A stretch of DNA of 22,511 bases from Rodentolepis nana (lineage: Eukaryota > Platyhelminthes > Cestoda > Cyclophyllidea > Hymenolepididae): assembly GCA_900617975.1 (NCBI GenBank), contig UZAE01000476.1, positions 1-22,511 of the forward strand, given 5' to 3'. Both the position numbers and the translations under genes were made by a program. Positions 1 through 9,025 of this stretch are shown here, in pieces (positions within the stretch are counted from its first letter, which is position 1; every line of letters begins with the position of its first letter). The notes under the pieces are model-generated. The model had not been told where the DNA came from, searched no databases, and saw nothing but the letters and a program-made list of their open reading frames with translations.

Positions 1-99
1 GAATTCTTCACACTTTGATGTTCCTTCTTCTTTCTGTGAAATCGGAAGTCAACTAAAGAGCTAATGTAACTATCAAAACGCCTGCCATTTGTTATAAAT
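1..99 (+). repeat. 3' end of a LINE-related dispersed repeat (copy A)
   Basis: Read on the plus strand this is the terminal part of a repeat found four times in the window. The others, at 6572-6766, 7781-7961 and 19496-19766, lie on the opposite strand. The shared end contains AACGCCTGCCATTTG and, upstream, CACTTTGATGTTCC. After the shared core comes an A/T-rich tail (TTATAAATAAAT), like the simple 3' tails of LINE or SINE copies. The copy is cut by the window edge, which begins with GAATTC. That retroposition made it is an inference, well supported only for the 19.5-kb copy, which has target-site duplications. Confidence 0.7.
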
Positions 100-100
100 A

Positions 101-162
101 AATTGCCGTATGAGTATACATTGCCCAGGGTGCAGCACGTGGAGATAAGTCTATCGCTCACC
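101..162 (+). repeat. Short block shared with 19704-19766
   Basis: About 60 bases, including TATGAGTATA and CACGTGGAG.TAAGTCTATC, recur in the same orientation near 19704-19766. Here the block directly precedes the LINE ORF and lies in the same orientation as the LINE 3'-end repeat at 1-99. At 19.7 kb it lies in the opposite orientation to that 3'-end repeat. The simplest reading is that it is an internal LINE segment just upstream of the RT C-terminal region, and that the 19.7-kb copy carries a 5' inversion. Confidence 0.6.
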
Positions 163-164
163 CC

Positions 165-1440
165 TATTCAGCTAATAATGTTGTATTGCTATGAGCTATT
201 CTTTACAGCTACAGAGGTGACTCTCAAACCACTCGAAAAGGCACTCAACCAAGCATTACTACTAATTACTGGAAGAATAAAAGCAACATCCATTGGTGCA
301 ATACTCCTGGTTACAGGGAGCAATACAATATGTTCATTTATCAAAGAGAAGGCCTTGATCCTGCATGAGGAGTTACTGCGCATTCCCATAGATAAGCTCT
401 TCAGTACTTACTGTACATTCCCATGGATAAGTTCTTCAGCACCCATGAGTAACGCAATCTGGTCTAATTCAGAAAGCCATAGAACTGAAGCAAGCATTAC
501 AAATCGACGACAAACGAAAAAAAGCCTCTCTCTCCCCAGAACCCATTAGCAGACACTGATGTAGTGTGTTGCACCCAATTGCGACCCATTAGCAGACATT
601 GATGTAGTGTGTTACACCCAACTCCTCGACGTAGCAGACATTGATGTAGTGTGTCGCACCCAACTGCTCGACGTCGCAGACACTGATGTAGTGTGTTGCA
701 CCCAACTGCTTGACTGCTTCAGGAAATCAAACACCCCTCCAGAACAAATGGGCTCACTAGCCCTTGAGACAATCAATGCCAGTTATTCTTCAGATCAATG
801 GCCCAAAGTCTTCACTGATGGATCATACATAGAAAACCAAGCAAACATTGGTTCAGGTGTCTATTCTGAACTCTTCTCTTTCTACGCAGCAGTGGGACAC
901 AATAGATCCGCTTTCGAAGGAGAAATAGAGGTCATTAGGATAGTACTATGCCGATTATCTTGCCTGGATGCGGCTGAGATAAACGAATATAGAAACTCTC
1001 TCAGCTGCTGAGAGAAAAAAACAAAACAGTGATCCTAAAATGGATTCCTGGTTACCGTGGCATTAAAAGCAATGAGCTTGCTGACGCACTTTCTAATAAA
1101 TGGACAATAATTTCGCAATGCATTGACCGGACGATGTCTTTCCACACAATGAAGACTTTAATCAGAAGAGAATTTTAGACCTCAAGGTGTAAGGAACTTA
1201 AAGTTTGAACGAAGGAGAAACAGTGGACAATGGCACTTTCCTACGTAGTCGATTGGCTAGGAACCAAAACTGTTGCTGAGTTTACAGTACGTTCCAGACA
1301 TCCAGGCATCCCATAATTGCAAAAGACGCTACTTTTCGTTTAACGTGTTAAAGAAAACACCTCGACGAATGGGGAATTTCAAAACATTGAAGAACCGCCA
1401 ATAGTATGAAAGCAAAGAGAATACACACTAAATCTTGTTG
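165..1440 (+). pseudogene. Decayed LINE pol fragment: RT C-terminal region and RNase H
   Basis: This is the 3' part of a non-LTR retrotransposon polyprotein that would have copied element RNA into DNA at the target. Around 165-540 the translation has the region after the RT palm (YELF, LNQALLLITG, EKALILHEELLRIP), which I recognise from arthropod LINE proteins. A frameshift lies near 480-540. The 607-1011 frame contains RNase H motifs: FTDGS with the first catalytic Asp, and AFEGEIE with the catalytic Glu. The stretch that normally carries the third catalytic residue (an SDS-like motif after the second helix) is missing. After another frameshift the translation continues with KTVILKWIPGYRGIKSNELAD near 1020-1090, followed by several stops, and fades out by about 1440. 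It lacks the endonuclease and RT palm and cannot be functional. The exact clade (I, Jockey or relatives) is not settled. Confidence 0.85.
549..717 (+). repeat. 42-bp tandem repeat inside the LINE reading frame (4 copies)
   Basis: Four consecutive copies begin at 549, 592, 634 and 676, each opening with GCAGACA.TGATGTAGTGTG and followed by CACCCAA. The spacing is 43, 42 and 42 bases, so copies two to four stay in frame and encode a repeated 14-residue unit (ADIDVVCRTQLLDV and variants). The first copy is one base longer and sits in another frame. The array lies in the linker between the RT C-terminal region and RNase H. Confidence 0.9.
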
Positions 1441-1840
1441 TTACCATGTTACAAATCTCTACGCAAAAGTATGTTGCTCAAAATGTTATTTATTTAACAA
1501 GATTGCCTGCAATCGCCTAAAATATTTAACGTTAAGGGCTTAGTTAAATCAATTACCTTTAAATCATTTAACTTGTCCTTTCTCTCTGAGTTTTGCATTG
1601 AGCGATTTGCCAATTCCGCGCTCCAATTATTTGCGCTAATTGAAGAAGACGTAAATTATTAATTGGCACATGCTTCAAAAGTAGAAGCACTTCATTTGCA
1701 CTGTGGAACACTCCATCAATGACCAAATAGAAATCCTGCTATAGAATATTACTCAGAAATATTTAGCTATTAATGTTCACGCGAATTATGCTAGAGTTAT
1801 CTGATAACTAATCGATTCGCCAACATGACAATTCGCTATC
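1441..1840. other. Unassigned AT-rich stretch
   Basis: I see no ORF of note, no RNA gene and no clear repeat between the LINE remnant and the minisatellite region. Confidence 0.6.
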
Positions 1841-1879
1841 AATAAACGTACCGAATAAACGTGTTACATACTTGATCCG

Positions 1880-2340
1880 CAAGATACGTCCTGAATAAAC
1901 GTGCTCCGTGCACACTTTTCTGATCATTACGTGACTGAATATACGTGTTCCGAATTATCGTCTGTTTCCTTTATAGCTGGGCTATAGCTTAGCTAGTTTC
2001 GGTCTGTTTCCTTTATAGCTGGGCTATAGCTTAGCTGGTTCGTAATATGCTCACTGAATAGACGTGCTCCGTGCTACACGTCTGATACCCGTACTGAAAA
2101 AACGTGCTCCGTGCTACACGTCTGAATCCGTACTGAATAAGCGTGCTCCGTGCTACACGTCTGTTTTCCCGTATCGAATAAACGTATTCCTTGCTACACG
2201 TCTGTTTTCCGCTACTGAATAAATGTTCCGTGCTACACGTCTGTATCCTCTGTAGAATAAACGTGCTCCGTGCTAAACATCTGTTTCCTTTATATGCAAT
2301 ATACGTACCGAATAAACGCATTTCGTGCTACACGTCAGTT
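1880..2340. repeat. Minisatellite with a ~40-bp unit
   Basis: The unit has the form CTGAATAAACGTGCTCC followed by GTGCTACACGTCTG and a short T/C-rich spacer. The GTGCTACACGTCTG block, or a close variant, starts at about 2071, 2111, 2150, 2191, 2230, 2270 and 2325, so the spacing is 39-41 bases before widening. A degenerate unit lies near 1890-1915. Each good unit holds the inverted repeat ACGTG-10 bases-CACGT. The minus-strand ORF running through the array at 2031-2321 is an effect of the repeat and its low stop density, and is not counted as a gene. Confidence 0.9.
1961..2043. repeat. 42-bp direct duplication of a hairpin module
   Basis: TCTGTTTCCTTTATAGCTGG and the following TATAGCTTAGCT occur twice, 42 bases apart. 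Each copy has the perfect inverted repeat TATAGC-TGG-GCTATA, at 1972-1986 and 2014-2028. The same module returns at 2346-2360 (one arm mismatch) and 2427-2441. Confidence 0.9.
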
Positions 2341-2485
2341 TCCCTTATAGCTGGACTATAGCTTAGCTTGTTCTGGGAGTCTAGCTAGATGTTGGAGAAT
2401 TCTCCGTGCTACACGTCTATTTCCCTTATAGCTGGGCTATAGCTTAGCTTGTTCTGGGAGTCTAGCTAGATGTTGGAGAATCTAC
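2324..2485. repeat. 81-bp tandem duplication joining both minisatellite modules
   Basis: The segment from CGTGCTACACGTC through the TATAGC/GCTATA hairpin and TCTAGCTAGATGTTGGAGAA is present twice in tandem, starting at 2324 and 2405. The copies are nearly identical, so this duplication looks younger than the surrounding ~40-bp array. Confidence 0.9.
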
Positions 2486-3034
2486 CAAGAGATTTCTGAG
2501 TCGGTCAGGCTTTATTAGCGTAGCAATCCGCTACAGCACTATCTAACTTACAAGAGATAAGTTGACATGTGTCTAATCGGTGGACAAGCAAATTAAACAC
2601 TATGGACAGTCTTGGCAATACAGCCAAAGTGGAAGTAAAACGATAATTTCTTAATACCTCTCAATTTTTCTTAGTGCGGGAGAAGCAAATATTTCATTCC
2701 TAATAAAATTCAGTCAGTTCTTTTATCCCTTTTCCCAGATCTCAATTCACACTGAGTTTTTATGCAAAAAGCTTCATTTATTTCAAATTTGCACATTTTT
2801 CCACAATTTTCGTGTCAAAAGTCACAGAAGAGAGGGTCTCGATTGTCAAACCCTAGTTACTTGTGAATGGGTGATTGAAGGCAACTTTTGCTTTCCGTTA
2901 CATCAGAGGAAGCGCTTTAAATGAGAAGATGCTATAAAATGTGGGTTCTTAAGGGCAAACCTGCACCTGATTTTTTTCGACAATCGTACATTTCAGTGTC
3001 TTGAATTCCATTCAAAGCACATATAACCCAACGA
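2486..3034. other. Unassigned AT-rich stretch
   Basis: No gene is recognised. A plus-strand frame is open from about 2740 to 2933 after a pyrimidine-rich AG at about 2738, but such frames are expected by chance in DNA of this composition. Confidence 0.5.
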
Positions 3035-3112
3035 TTTGTCATAAAAGGGCTCTCAAATGAAATTCTTGTGTATAACTTCACAATTGGCGTGTCGAAGACC
3101 ATGTGAGCGAAT
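3035..3112. repeat. Old dispersed repeat, copy 1 (pairs with 5650-5727)
   Basis: GGGCTCTCAAATGAAATTC and GACCATGTGAGCGAATTC here match GAGCTCTCAAAGCAAATTC and GACCATGTGAGCCAAATTC near 5661-5727, with a nearly constant offset of 2614-2615 bases. The segments between also align, with many changes. The constant offset argues for real homology. Weaker resemblance upstream (2770 onward against 5410 onward) suggests the duplicated block may once have been longer. Confidence 0.6.
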
Positions 3113-3240
3113 TCCATGCTACAATGGAGGTGCATACGTCTTCCTGGGAATTGAAGAGAGAAAAGGCGAATGCAGAAGGAGGTTGAATGAGATGCCTCAC
3201 TGCACTCGCTTCATTAAACGGTAAATTCATAATCCTTGAG

Positions 3241-3380
3241 CAAGAAAATCAATTTTACTGAAAAACAGGAAAAATTGTGCCGGACTGACAGATCTAAAAA
3301 AATCTGATAAAACTAAATAGATTCTATTCTATTCTCCTATTCCTCTCGACCAATTTGAGGTCCAAGGTATAAATAGGAGA
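3241..3380. repeat. Diverged direct repeat, copy 1 (pairs with 3850-3990)
   Basis: CAAGAAAATCAATTT, AAATTGTG.C.GACT.ACAGATCT and TTTGAGGT..TATAAA occur in the same order here and at 3850-3990, offset by 608-621 bases. The block ends at a TATAAA-like sequence. There is no evidence that it is a promoter. Confidence 0.6.
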
Positions 3381-3849
3381 ATTTCAGGTAATTTGAAAAG
3401 TTGTAATAACTGCAAAGGAAGGCTCCAGCACGTGAAAACATGAATTACATTGCATTGACAATATAAGACGTCTCTTATGCATTGTTTTCCAAAAATTGCG
3501 ATAATGCGTTTTCAACTCAATTCAAGTTGACTCCTCTAAATAAGACAACTGAAGTACTTCAACTCATTCAACGTTAAAATATGTCAAATTTACGGTTTTG
3601 AAATAACTGCATGAATTAATCATCTGAAAGACAATCACTTGCATAGGAAAAGCGTAGTGTTGCCCAATACATTAAATAAAGTTTAAATAAAACGTATTTT
3701 GCCAAATATCAGAAAAACTATTAATGATGTATTCCTTAACGTGAGTTGAGCATTTTTTGAAAATTAAAGATTAATTCATGCGTTGCATTTCAGCTATAAA
3801 CAGTTGAGCACATTTTGTTTATCTTTTACCCTCTTTAGCAAAACAACTC

Positions 3850-3990
3850 AAGAAAATCAATTTCAATGAAAAGTGACAAAATTGTCACAGACTAACAGAT
3901 CTACAGAATTGGCCTTAACTAAAAATACTTCATGATAACAAGTCAGGTTCTATTTTTTCCTTCCTAGGGAAAGGTTTGAGGTATAAAGTT
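3850..3990. repeat. Diverged direct repeat, copy 2
   Basis: Second copy of the block at 3241-3380, with the same ordered landmarks (CAAGAAAATCAATTT, ACAGATCT, TTTGAGGTATAAA) and small insertions that lengthen the offset from 608 to 621. Confidence 0.6.
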
Positions 3991-4884
3991 CGATTTGCTT
4001 CCATTCGCACATTGGTTCCATCCATTGAGCAGTAACGTAGAACTTTAAAATTAGTCAATTTGTTACAGAACTTGATAAGTGGCTGTAAAGGGAACGCCAA
4101 GTTGTTGAGATTTTCCCAACAAATTCACCTCAGATTTGCATTCTGATTAATCGTAAAACATCTTTTCTACTCAATCATTCTCAATAGCAAAGCACTTTGC
4201 CACAACATTATAGTCAATTCTATCGATTTTTTTTCAACCTAAAAGAGAAAGTAGGAGTCTTCAAGTCTACTAAAGAATGTTCGAAGGGAACATACTTTAC
4301 CTTCAACCACATCGGAAAACCATTCTAGTGCCTTTCAGATCGTTCTCAATCATATGAAGTTGAAACGATTAACGAAATTGATCGTATTAATAGCCACATT
4401 TTTCATTTTTTGTGATTAAAAGTTTCAAGATTCTCGTCGTAGGAATGGAAAGTGGATCGCACTACGAAATTGAACTGAGTATGTCTTCACAGTGGGCCGA
4501 ATTTTGCAGTGCATATGAAAAAGCTCCCGATCAATAATTAATCAGAGATAGACATATTTCGATTGAAATCATCACTTGATTTTCTCCAATAATTTTTATT
4601 GCATTAGTTTCACAATAGATTTACACAGAGGGTTTCCATAACCAGGTTAATAGTCAATATCTTGATTGAAAATTTTGCTAAAACAAATTGAAATCAATAT
4701 TAACGGTTTATTTTCTAAACACTCCAAAGACCTTATAATGTATTGGTTGTCAATCGAGAAAACAATATAGAATGAACAACTTTCAACGTAAAAATAGCAA
4801 AAATAACGTGAAATTGCCAAGGAGAATAATGAACAATTTGATCCTACTTCAAGTTTATCGAGTTGACCCTCATGGCCGATGCAG
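3991..4884. other. Unassigned AT-rich stretch
   Basis: A less AT-rich patch near 4430-4535 is open on both strands and ends its plus frame at a TAA. I recognise no domain in it. GTGGGCCGAATTTT near 4493 weakly resembles the GTGAGCC.AATT core of the dispersed repeats at 3097 and 5711. Confidence 0.4.
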
Positions 4885-4998
4885 TTCGAGAAGGTGATGA
4901 AGGAAATTCAAATTTCACTGATGGGGTTTCACGAAGCAGATGATGTGATTCACTCACTTTTAATTAAATTACTATTGGAGGTGGCAAGCATCAGGAAG
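4885..4998 (+). CDS. Possible isolated exon (38 codons, phase 0-0)
   Basis: A stretch less AT-rich than its flanks is bounded by an acceptor-like GATGCAG and a donor-like AAG|GTAATT. It is open in one frame for exactly 38 codons. The translation is helix-like, with charged and aliphatic residues (it starts FEKVMKEIQ and ends EVASIRK). I recognise no family, no partner exon is visible, and the open frame is short enough to be chance. Confidence 0.15.
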
Positions 4999-5649
4999 GT
5001 AATTTAATGGAACGTCAACTAACAGCTTGCTCGAGTATTTTTTAAATTTTCCTAGATTTTTGGATCTACCTAAGTCTCATATATTGAATTCGGGTATATA
5101 AACCACTTCTATAAATCGGCAGGTGGAACTGGTAAAGCAAGAAAGTTAATTGACAAAATTTTATTTTTGTTCAACAAATTGCAGTTGAGTATAATTTATG
5201 ACGAGTATATGATGTTTAATCAAATTTACACGGTGCTAATCGTGTCAATATTTTTAGATGTCTATTAATCATGTTTTGAATCAATCAAACTTACGTTGAC
5301 CGTCCCTTTAGACCCCATTGCCATAAGAGTATAAATATTCACAAATCTTCAATACGATCAAATGCAGCAATAGAAAGGTTTCATTTGAAAGACTCACAAA
5401 CACACCTCGAACTAGTGCACAAATTTCAAATTTTTTCCATTTTCCTTGTAATGCTATGCAAAGTGGAGACAATGGCTAGCATGTTATTGCACCAGCAAAG
5501 TGATAAGGTGATGAAAATTGGTGTAGTTAATTCCACTCCTTAAAACGTTATTAGACCAATGAAATGGAAATTCTGTTATCGAGATAGAGAGAGGTCTACT
5601 AATTCCCTATTTTTTAAAGAAAAATATTTACAATCTTCAACTCCAACCA
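4999..5649. other. Unassigned AT-rich stretch
   Basis: TATA-like strings occur near 5093 (GGGTATATAAACC) and 5328 (AGTATAAATA), but with no downstream gene they are not called as promoters. Nothing else stands out. Confidence 0.5.
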
Positions 5650-5727
5650 TATTTCATCGAAGAGCTCTCAAAGCAAATTCATGTGCATATTTTTTTATTT
5701 GGCGCATAAAGACCATGTGAGCCAAAT
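5650..5727. repeat. Old dispersed repeat, copy 2 (pairs with 3035-3112)
   Basis: It shares GAGCTCTCAAA, AAATTCATGTGCATA and GACCATGTGAGCCAAATTC with 3035-3112. A further short match, CGTGAGCCAATTT near 6191, may be another remnant. Confidence 0.6.
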
Positions 5728-6571
5728 TCTCATCAAAAAAATCCAGATTTCATGAAGTTTGTCTCTATCGATTTAAAATTGCACAATTTGACAAAATTGA
5801 CAACACAAGGTGATTAAATCCAAAAATTTATAACTGGTGGACGTATGCCACATCATTGAATTTTAACACTACGAAATTATTTTCCGCATTATTTAATTAG
5901 ATAGCTGAAGTGAGCAGAGTAAAAACGCGATTAAAATTGATTTAGTGTCCATAAATGCATTAGAAGTCTTTCATTCACCCCGTTCGTAGCGTTAGGAGAT
6001 ACAAACACGTGTTTTAATATTGTTAAGGAAAAAACAGCTCAATCTTATTAATTTTAATAAAAATTTTATCAAACATGGCAAATATGTGGATGTCAAACAT
6101 TTGAATGCCTATAAAGACTTAAATGTGTTAAAATATTGGAAAATTTCCTTTAAGAAATTAATATGGAGTAAAAACAAAGAGATGTGTTGCCGTGAGCCAA
6201 TTTTTTTCATTTTTATTAAAATGTATTTTTCACAAAACATACAAAATCAACCGAACCTGTAAAACAACATTTCAGCTGACATCAAACAAATCAATCATTT
6301 ATTTCATTACCTTGAATTGTAACTCTGGTTGACCCAGCTTGTTCCAACTTGCTCGTTGAACAACCGTTTCGGCTATTTTTTGGCCTTTTTCCTCTGAATG
6401 AAGCTCTTTTGGTGCTTTCCAACAGGAATTTTCCAAATTAGATATTATTTTACAAAATGGGCTTTTTATGACAATCAGTTAGTCATTAATCGTTGGAGAT
6501 ATAAAGTTATGACATTTGCCTATGCCACCACGATTCGCTACCAACTAATTATAAAATATTATATTCATATT
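5728..6571. other. Unassigned AT-rich stretch
   Basis: An 80-codon plus-strand frame at 6020-6262 has the Lys/Asn/Ile/Phe composition expected of random AT-rich DNA and no recognisable motif, so it is not called as a gene. Confidence 0.5.
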
Positions 6572-6766
6572 AAATAGCAGGCGTTTTGGTAGTTATCTTT
6601 AGCCCTTTAGTCGACTTCAGACTTCACAGAGAGGAGAAGGAATATCATAGTGAAAAAGACTCGAGAGGGGATGGGGGAACAGAAGAGTGTATCTCAGATG
6701 TAAAAGACAGAAACAAAAGGAGATAAAATGGTAGGGTGAGTACTGTGGGCAACTAATATTTTGTTG
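6572..6766 (-). repeat. LINE 3'-end repeat (copy B)
   Basis: The element reads on the minus strand. On the plus strand it opens with AAATAGCAGGCGTTTTG and continues through TTAGCCCTTTAGT.GACTTC, GAACAGAAGAGTGTAT and GGTGAGTACTGTG. It matches the copies at 1-99, 7781-7961 and 19496-19766. Its far edge, near AACTAATATTTTGTTG, corresponds to CAGTTAATAGACTTTGTTG in the 19.5-kb copy with about 12 bases missing. I could not define a target-site duplication. Confidence 0.8.
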
Positions 6767-6901
6767 TGTTTATAATTGCATCTTAAATAAATACCTCAAT
6801 TTTTATACTTAATTCAGATTTTCTCTTCAAATTAAGTACCATAAACCTTCTTATGACAATTCACACACTTATTTTGGCAATGCATTAATTCAATTAAGGG
6901 A

Positions 6902-6921
6902 TAATCACTAAATAGTGATTA
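6902..6921. repeat. 20-bp near-perfect palindrome
   Basis: TAATCACTA-AA-TAGTGATTA: two perfect 9-base arms around two bases. It could be a dimeric protein site or chance. No neighbouring gene gives it a role. Confidence 0.7.
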
Positions 6922-7735
6922 GTCAACAGTATTCTAATCTTTACAGAAAAATGCACACATTGTAAAAAGGGATTCAGAAAAATTTGGTAGAACCATCCAA
7001 TATATGCGATTATGAATGGAATCATGACTTTTTCGTCGCCTCACCCTGTTGTGGTTTATGGCATGTGATGCGATCAATTAATATTAATGGACTGCTCGTT
7101 TGAGTTTGGTTTTCTACATCAAAACAGCTGTTAATCACTGTCAGTAAAAATCGTTTTATTAATTATATTTACTAATCCCGATGTACACAATAACGAATTT
7201 CGAAACAATACTGAACATTGAAATGGTTTATTTAAGCTAAATTTTAGAAGTTGAGAGAATACTACTTGAAGTGAAACGATAATTTAAGAAAGAAATATGT
7301 AGCGCTATTTCTACGAATGAGGAACATCATTGGCAAATCCATTGAACGATTCCGAAAAGGACTAGACAAAGCAAAACATGAGACAATAGTAGAATCAACA
7401 TTCATGAACACTTTTGGACATCTTGAGAAAAGAGTGTCTTACCTGCAAAAATGGATCCAATTCTGCAACCTAATCATTTGAACAAATTAAACGGTAAATT
7501 AAAACCAGATCTTAAAGTAGATATGCATCTTTTAATAATAAATATTAAAGAAATGAAAATTTTTCAAAGGACTGTTATTTGGTAACCAGTTTGAACTTTT
7601 ATTCTGAAGTAATTAAAGGACCATTCGAACCCCAAATCTTCATTTGGGATACGATTGGCACACATGAACTCAAATACCACTGAATTCAGACTCACCACTG
7701 CTTGTTGTTTCTACTGAAATCAAAAACACAATAAT
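6922..7735. other. Unassigned stretch with a 54-codon ORF
   Basis: An ATG-led plus-strand frame at 7317-7481 is open for 54 codons and would give a charged, helix-like peptide (for example ERFRKGLDKAKHETIV). The frame is open without an ATG from about 7275. There is no recognisable domain, and frames of this length are expected by chance here, so it is noted and not called as a gene. Confidence 0.4.
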
Positions 7736-7780
7736 GATGGATGTTATTACTATTATCATTATCATTATTACTATTATATC
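7736..7780. repeat. ATT/ATC trinucleotide microsatellite
   Basis: Imperfect ATT, ACT and ATC triplets run directly into the 3' side of the minus-strand LINE repeat. Microsatellite tails are common at LINE and SINE 3' ends, so this is probably the tail of copy C, later expanded. Confidence 0.8.
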
Positions 7781-7961
7781 AAATGGCGGGCGTTTTGATT
7801 GTTATCATTAGCCCTTTTGTTGATTTCAGTCTTCAAAGAGAGGAAAGAACATCAAAGTGTAAAAATTCAAGAGGAGGGGGGGGGGGGACAGAAGAGTGTA
7901 TCAAAGACGAAGGTAGATAAGGTGGAAAAAGGTGGGATGAGTACTGCGAATACACTGTTGC
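7781..7961 (-). repeat. LINE 3'-end repeat (copy C)
   Basis: On the plus strand it opens AAATGGCGGGCGTTTTGATT, then TTAGCCCTTTTGTTGATTTC, ACATCAAAGTGTAAAAATTC, GACAGAAGAGTGTAT and GGGATGAGTACTG. A run of 12 G at 7876-7887 replaces a shorter G-rich spot of the other copies. It ends near CACTGTTGC, the same point at which copy B ends, so the two share a 5' boundary. The 65-codon plus frame at 7799-7996 lies in this non-coding repeat and is not a gene. Confidence 0.8.
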
Positions 7962-8271
7962 GTAATTCTTGCTTGCGCCCGTTCATATTGCCTTGAATAA
8001 AGAGAATATATTACAAGTTGAGTCCAAATCAGGCAACTTAAAATTATGCTTTATATTTCATTAAAAAATTATGTGCTAAAACAGCCAAAAGCATTTAATC
8101 TTGCAAAATGTCTAACCTTCTTTAACAAGCTTGATTTCGCAATTTGGAACAAAATTTGCAATGAAAGAGTGTTCGCGTCCTACGACAAACAGCTGCCTGG
8201 GATTTGTAACGTCATCAATTGTAATTTCAACATAATATATTTAAAACTTGGTGATTAGTGGTCTCAAGTGC

Positions 8272-8394
8272 TCAATTTGAGTTGTTATCTTGATTTTCAC
8301 GACAGGGTTTATCTATCGGTATATTGTCCACATAACGAATATCATTGTCTATTTTGACGGTCTGGTCACGTCCATCCACCGTTAGGGTGATACC
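8272..8394 (-). CDS. Candidate 3' coding exon of a minus-strand gene
   Basis: Forty codons plus TGA, less AT-rich than the surroundings. The exon is preceded on the minus strand by the acceptor TTGTTGACACCTTCAG and is open in only one frame. The translation is beta-strand-like (GITLTVDGRDQTVKI, then YVDNIPI) and ends with a hydrophilic tail rich in Asn, Asp and Gln. Joined to the exon at 8444-8543, the GAT|GGT junction keeps the frame in phase 0. The strand pattern faintly recalls secreted beta-sandwich domains such as the von Willebrand D type, but I see no diagnostic motif and assign no function. Whether the gene is intact or a relic is unknown. Confidence 0.4.
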   Translation of the reverse strand, partial: GITLTVDGRDQTVKIDNDIRYVDNIPIDKPCRENQDNNSN

Positions 8395-8443
8395 CTGAAG
8401 GTGTCAACAAATGAAAATTCTGTTTGATCAAATCAATACTTAC
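8395..8443 (-). other. Putative 49-base intron
   Basis: On the minus strand it starts GTAAGTATTG and ends TTTGTTGACACCTTCAG, a strong donor and a good pyrimidine-containing acceptor. The size is typical of short arthropod introns. Removing it fuses two frames that are both open, which is the main argument for the gene. Confidence 0.4.
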
Positions 8444-8543
8444 ATCGAGTTGGGCCACAGCAAATACCATGGTTTCCGTTTTCCCATTTTGTGTCGCAAC
8501 AACCCTTGAACATATTGGATCTGGCAAATTGGAACCCTCTATT
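8444..8543 (-). CDS. Candidate internal exon of the same minus-strand gene
   Basis: One hundred bases: one base completing a split codon plus 33 codons. It is bounded by CCCTTATTAG| upstream and GAT|GTAAGT downstream. The supported frame reads IEGSNLPDP, then CSRVVATQNGKTE and MVFAVAQLD, and runs without a stop into the downstream exon. A second frame of the same bases is Cys-rich but ends at a stop inside the intron. A third stretch just upstream is open in yet another frame, so a frameshifted pseudogene remains possible. No family is recognised. Confidence 0.35.
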
Positions 8544-9025
8544 CTAATAAGGGCATTTATTTACATCAAAACCAAAACGATAAGACTGGCAATCATCTCC
8601 TCTGAGATGTGTTCCAACATTTACTACGCTTTTATATGCCTCCTTCATGCCAAGCAATTGAATCTCTGCACTTTTTTCTCACATTTTCTACAATTGATTG
8701 CCTACTTCAAATCTTTCCAATTCACGCTAGACAGACTTTGTCATCAGAGAATGGTGCAAAAACAACTCAAGTAGCCAATTTGAGATGTGTTCTATAAGTG
8801 GTATAAAATAAATGGCGTGAATTCGGTGAAATTCAAGCACACTACAAGGTGACGGACTACAATTCCATTTCTCTTGCTAGAACCTTTAAGATTTAGAGAA
8901 ATGTATTGTCATCTATCGAAAAAAAACATTTGAAATTGTCTCGTTTAGTATTAAAGTAAACAATTTGCTTATTCACGTGTGGAATACCGAGTTGGACCAC
9001 TTATCCGTTCGATGTGTTACCATAT

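Noticed and set aside
189..389. 66-codon minus-strand ORF
   Set aside because: Antisense to the LINE RT C-terminal region.
2031..2321. 96-codon minus-strand ORF
   Set aside because: It lies wholly in the ~40-bp minisatellite. Its repeated peptide reflects the DNA repeat, and the unit length changes the frame from unit to unit.
1880..2340. CRISPR-like array
   Set aside because: The units are contiguous and diverged, with no unique spacers of constant length, and the setting is eukaryotic.
7619..7633. tRNA B-box-like sequence (reverse complement of CCATTCGAACC)
   Set aside because: It departs from the B-box consensus and I found no A box, cloverleaf or acceptor stem around it.
7876..7887. 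Run of 12 G as a G-quadruplex
   Set aside because: It is a single run without further G-tracts, best explained as expansion inside LINE repeat copy C.
8444..8543. Cys-rich peptide in an alternative minus-strand frame
   Set aside because: The frame contains paired cysteines but stops inside the putative intron and is interrupted by a TAG upstream. The competing frame is the one supported by splice signals and by the downstream exon.
8424..8774. 116-codon plus-strand ORF, the second longest in the window
   Set aside because: It is antisense to the better-supported spliced exon and has no recognisable motif.
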